A program made the position numbers and the translations under genes. Below are positions 60,706 to 64,000 of a stretch of DNA of 64,000 nt, piece after piece; within the stretch, counting starts at the first letter, position 1, and the number at the start of each line of letters is the position of its first letter. Source of the stretch: Sycobia sp. Sy_11 (taxonomy: Eukaryota > Arthropoda > Insecta > Hymenoptera > Epichrysomallidae); assembly GCA_018907035.1 (NCBI GenBank), contig JACCIC010000054.1:1797501-1861500 (forward strand). The letters run 5' to 3'. The notes below the pieces were generated by a model that was given only the letters and a program-made list of their open reading frames with translations, was not told the origin of the DNA and made no database searches.

Positions 60706-61055
60706 ACATTAAAACAGCGCTGTATGAGCGCGCGTGTATTATTCGAATCTTATCTATGTTAAGGTTCGCAATTGTATTTTATAATTCAATAGTATTAAAT
60801 TCTTTTGATTTAAAACTAAAATTTTTATTTGTCTTTTCATTGCCAAATATCCCAGCGTTTTGTTCATTTCAATACTCAAATAATCAGAACAAATTTGCTC
60901 GTCGGTCGCAGGATTACTATAATTTTATTAGTTTATAAAAATGAAGGGAGATGAACAGATGAGTAGTGACGTTCTGACATATGACAGATATATCAGCTCT
61001 TTAATAGTAATAAATGACAAATATTATGTAAGTGGAATTAATTTGCGAGAAATTA
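60706..61055. other. Non-coding stretch
   Basis: Short frames only; no gene recognised. Confidence 0.45.
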
Positions 61056-61721
61056 CGAGGGTGGTCTCAGAAGTACCCTCCCAACAAATCAAACTCAAAA
61101 ATTTTGGAAAAAAATATATCTATTTTTCAACATAATCTGCTTTCAGCTTTATACACTTTTCCCAGAGATGTTCAATAAGTTGGATACCATTTTTATAATA
61201 AGAATTGTCAAGCTCCTCATAATAGCCATTAACTTCCGACATCACCTCTTCATTGTTTGAAAATCTTTGACCAGCGAGTCATATCTTCAAGTCTGGGAAC
61301 AGAAAATAATCCGAGGTAGCTAAATCTGTCGAATAGGGTGTATGAGGTAGCAATTCAAACTTTAATTCATTAATTTTGGCGATTGCAATAACAGATCTTC
61401 ACGATGCTGTTTTTGTTCCATTGTGAGCAAATATAGCACCCATCTTGTGCACAGCTTTGCGGCTTCAAATTTTCAGTTAATATGCAATATACCGCACTTT
61501 TGAAATGCCTACCATGTCTGCTACCTTGCCCACTTTCAGTCGATGATCATCCAGTACCGCTTGTCGATTTTCTTGAACATTTCTGGAGTCGTCAACTCGT
61601 TTGGTCGACCACTGAGATGCTGCTCTTAGCACGTTAAGAACACGTACGTTATTTTCAGAACTGAAGATTTGTATAAATTTTTTATAAGTAAAGTTTCTTA
61701 AATTTCCGTACGAGACCTCTG
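61056..61721 (-). mobile_element. Internally deleted mariner-type relic
   Basis: TA precedes and follows (61054-61055, 61722-61723), and both ends carry a GGTCTC word in inverted orientation. The minus strand gives HTPYSTDLATSDYFLFPDLK with the third catalytic region, RFSNNEEVMSEVNGYYEELD, and a C-terminal CIKLKADYVEK; further 5' it has NRQAVLDDHRLKVGKVADMV, so the part between the DNA-binding and catalytic regions is largely missing. Total length about 0.67 kb. Confidence 0.75.
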
Positions 61722-62097
61722 TATGATTACTAGAATACTTCTTGAAGATTATTTTTTTTTATCACACCTTTACATGTTACATTATTAATGCCATCTCTTT
61801 TCTTTGAACAAATACGCTAGATTCAGTCGATCAACCTGTTGAAATAATGGTTATTCGTAATTCTGATAACTGCAAATTTGTTACATTCCAGTAACGTGAA
61901 CATGTCAAAAATGTAATATATCTACTACTATATTTATTACTTTATATAAAATATTCTTTGTACTAATTTACAGATGACCAGTTGTTTTATCACATTTTTA
62001 TTGTAGTTTTGATAGTTTTATTAATTTTTCGAATTTTTCTGAGCTTATGTCTGTTAAAACTTTTATAATATATTATATTTTTATAATATATATACTT

Positions 62098-62104
<7 letters not shown>
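61722..62104. other. AT-rich non-coding stretch
   Basis: No gene recognised. Confidence 0.5.

Positions 62105-62158
<54 letters not shown>
62105..62158. repeat. (AT)n microsatellite
   Basis: About 27 AT units. Confidence 0.95.
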
Positions 62159-62161
<3 letters not shown>

Positions 62162-63289
62162 CTTGTTTGCGAGAGGATATAGAGAGGTGATGAGTTTTAA
62201 AGGAAAGAATGATTGAAACAAGATTATTATAAATTAAACCATTTATAATTCGATTATCAACAAATTGAACGAATGTTATATGCATGTATAAGATAAGGTA
62301 CTATAGTTTATCAGCGTACAATCAGCAATACCTCAGTCATTAAATAAATATAAATATTGATAAATTATTACTTGTAATATTAGTCGACCACACATTTAGT
62401 ACTTTGTATTTCTTGTATAGCCATTTCTATAGGACTTTCCTCAGCTGTTACGTAATAGTACGAAGTAAAACTTCATTTATAAATATAATATTGTATTTTC
62501 ACCCATCCTTCTATCGACATTAGTTGTAGCATTTTAAGACATCGTAACTATAAGACTTAAGAAGTGGGAAAGAATTCTCCCACGAAAGATTTTTCACAAG
62601 GAAGAAAAGATTTCAGATCTGCCCATCAGACATAGAGTAGGGAGATCCTTTTTATATATTTTGTAAAGCGGTAAAACCATACTATTTTGGGAGCAGACTG
62701 AATTATAGAACATTGTATGACGTAAGTAGTGCAAGCACATTTGTCTCTAGGAGTATTTATTTTACATATATACTAAAAGAATATCCCACTAATATCTATA
62801 TTTCGAGAGGAGTCCACTTGCATATATATTGCAGAAGCACAGCATGAGCTTTTCTTAACTTTCATCAATTGAAAGCTTGCATAAACTGAGCGACGAGCTG
62901 CTTGTATTGATATAACGTTATTTCGCGTTGGAATTTGACTTTTCTGAACATCTATATATACTGTCAGAAACTAAATATCGTATGTGAATTTTGTCTCAAT
63001 CTAAATTTGGTCGGATTCTTTCATAGAATGTATGAAACGCACTTTGTGATATTCTTTGTTAAATCCGCTATTTCTTAAAATGTCTGCCATTCTCTTTGCT
63101 TCAAAATACGATATGCTATATTCGTGAATACAAAATAGCAAGCATAAAATACGGGACAACTATTATAAAAGTTTAAATATCATGAATTGAAACTGAATAT
63201 AAATTAGGATTTATTCAAAATACTGTATTAGTGCGTCTACTATTTAGAATATAGGTATAAGGATTTATTAAACAAAAATAGATTTGCAA
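62159..63289. other. AT-rich non-coding stretch
   Basis: No gene recognised. It includes a short palindrome GTGGGA...TCCCAC near 62566-62585. Confidence 0.45.
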
Positions 63290-63840
63290 AATTGTGCTAA
63301 TAAAAAATTTGTAATTTTTTAAGAAATGTTGCAATTGATAGTAATGTCTCGTAATAGTCTCACGCGGCTTGAGCAACTCATAATAAAGTACACCTTGCTG
63401 ATCCCGAAAAGAGGAGAGAAGAAGCTTTAAACCATGCATATTTGCTTTTGCAGACGATGCCGATGAATAAAATAGATGATTCGCTGATCTTCCATGTTTT
63501 GGATTATTGTAGTGTATCTTATTTTGAAGCTGTATTTTTTCTGTTCGACGCCTTTCGGCTTCAATTCATACGGAACTAAATGTTCTTGCTTTTGGATCGT
63601 TCCTAACACTTTTAAACATTTTAAACACACAATTCTTTGTTTTCGATTTTTTTCGGTGCGTTACAATGTTCTTTATCCTCAAGTTCAAAATAATTATTTT
63701 TGAAGAATCTAAATCAATCTATGTATGTCATATCTGACAGTACGTCGTCACCAGAAGTCTCAACAGAAAAGCTATGCACTTCTGCAGATTTTGAATAAAG
63801 TAGTAAAATGAAGTTCCCCGCAAATGCACTTTATTTCGCA
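63290..63840 (-). mobile_element. Old mariner relic related to the young mariner family
   Basis: Minus-strand pieces match the young transposase in order: HLRGTSFYYFIQ (near 63810), NNYFELEDKEHC, LKVLGTIQKQEHLVPYELKP, KGVEQKK, then LSSFRDQQGVLYYELLKPRE and TITRHYYQLQ to about 63330. It lacks the catalytic C-terminal half and is frameshifted. No TIRs seen. Confidence 0.75.
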
Positions 63841-64000
63841 CAAATGCAGATATTTTCAGAACAAATTAAAAATTACTTTGTTTAAACTAAAGTGAATTAC
63901 TATAAATATACCTTATGATTAAATATTTTGAAGAAAACAGCGAGAATATATGTAAGGTCCCACTTCATTTTGGCAGTTATTGTGACAATATATATTATAC
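63841..64000. other. Non-coding end of window
   Basis: No gene recognised. Confidence 0.4.

Overview
The window looks like nuclear DNA of an insect, most likely a hymenopteran and possibly an ant. The basis is a strongly AT-rich background, short CpG-rich islands around exons, very many long dinucleotide microsatellites, spliced genes with GT-AG introns, and a heavy load of mariner, BEL/Pao and Ty3/gypsy copies. The species cannot be named from the sequence alone. No bacterial operon, CRISPR array or rRNA gene was seen.

Layout. 1-12.9 kb is mostly non-coding with many microsatellites. It holds a 140-residue minus-strand reading frame (292-714) in a GC-rich island and a short first coding exon of a minus-strand gene (12337-12417), preceded by a CpG-rich stretch. 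12.9-20.7 kb is an AT-rich desert. 21.8-36 kb is a transposon cluster: a mariner with two nonsense codons, a relic of a BEL-type LTR, a diverged unclassified repeat, a short minisatellite, a Helitron-like 3' end, a complete very young BEL/Pao element (25697-33754, 5-bp target duplication AGTAT) whose gag-pol frame carries one in-frame TAG, a solo LTR of a related family (34297-35261, duplication ATAAG on its own strand), and two inverted copies of a Penelope-like terminal sequence, one carrying a hammerhead-ribozyme-like core.

36.8-40.2 kb is the clearest host-gene block. A six-exon APLF-like gene (plus strand, two PBZ zinc fingers, acidic tail) faces a two-exon translin-associated factor X gene (minus strand), with stop codons only 84 bp apart. 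41-56.3 kb mixes decayed gypsy and mariner copies with a host gene assembled here from four exons (44230-51109, minus): a signal-peptide exon lies 6.1 kb upstream of the rest, and the intron between them holds almost all of a decayed gypsy element. 56.6-57.9 kb is an intact mariner with an uninterrupted 345-residue transposase. The last 6 kb holds two diverged copies of the unclassified repeat, an inverted pair of X-box-like motifs and two more mariner relics.

How the parts relate. APLF and Trax belong to different pathways (DNA break repair, and small-RNA/tRNA-fragment processing) and share only their tail-to-tail arrangement. The intact mariner could in principle mobilise the nearly identical defective copy at 21.8 kb. 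I did not find a clear new multi-gene system. The best leads are the four-exon secreted gene, the structured LTR hairpin with a compensatory change, the hammerhead-like Penelope terminus and the three-copy unclassified repeat.
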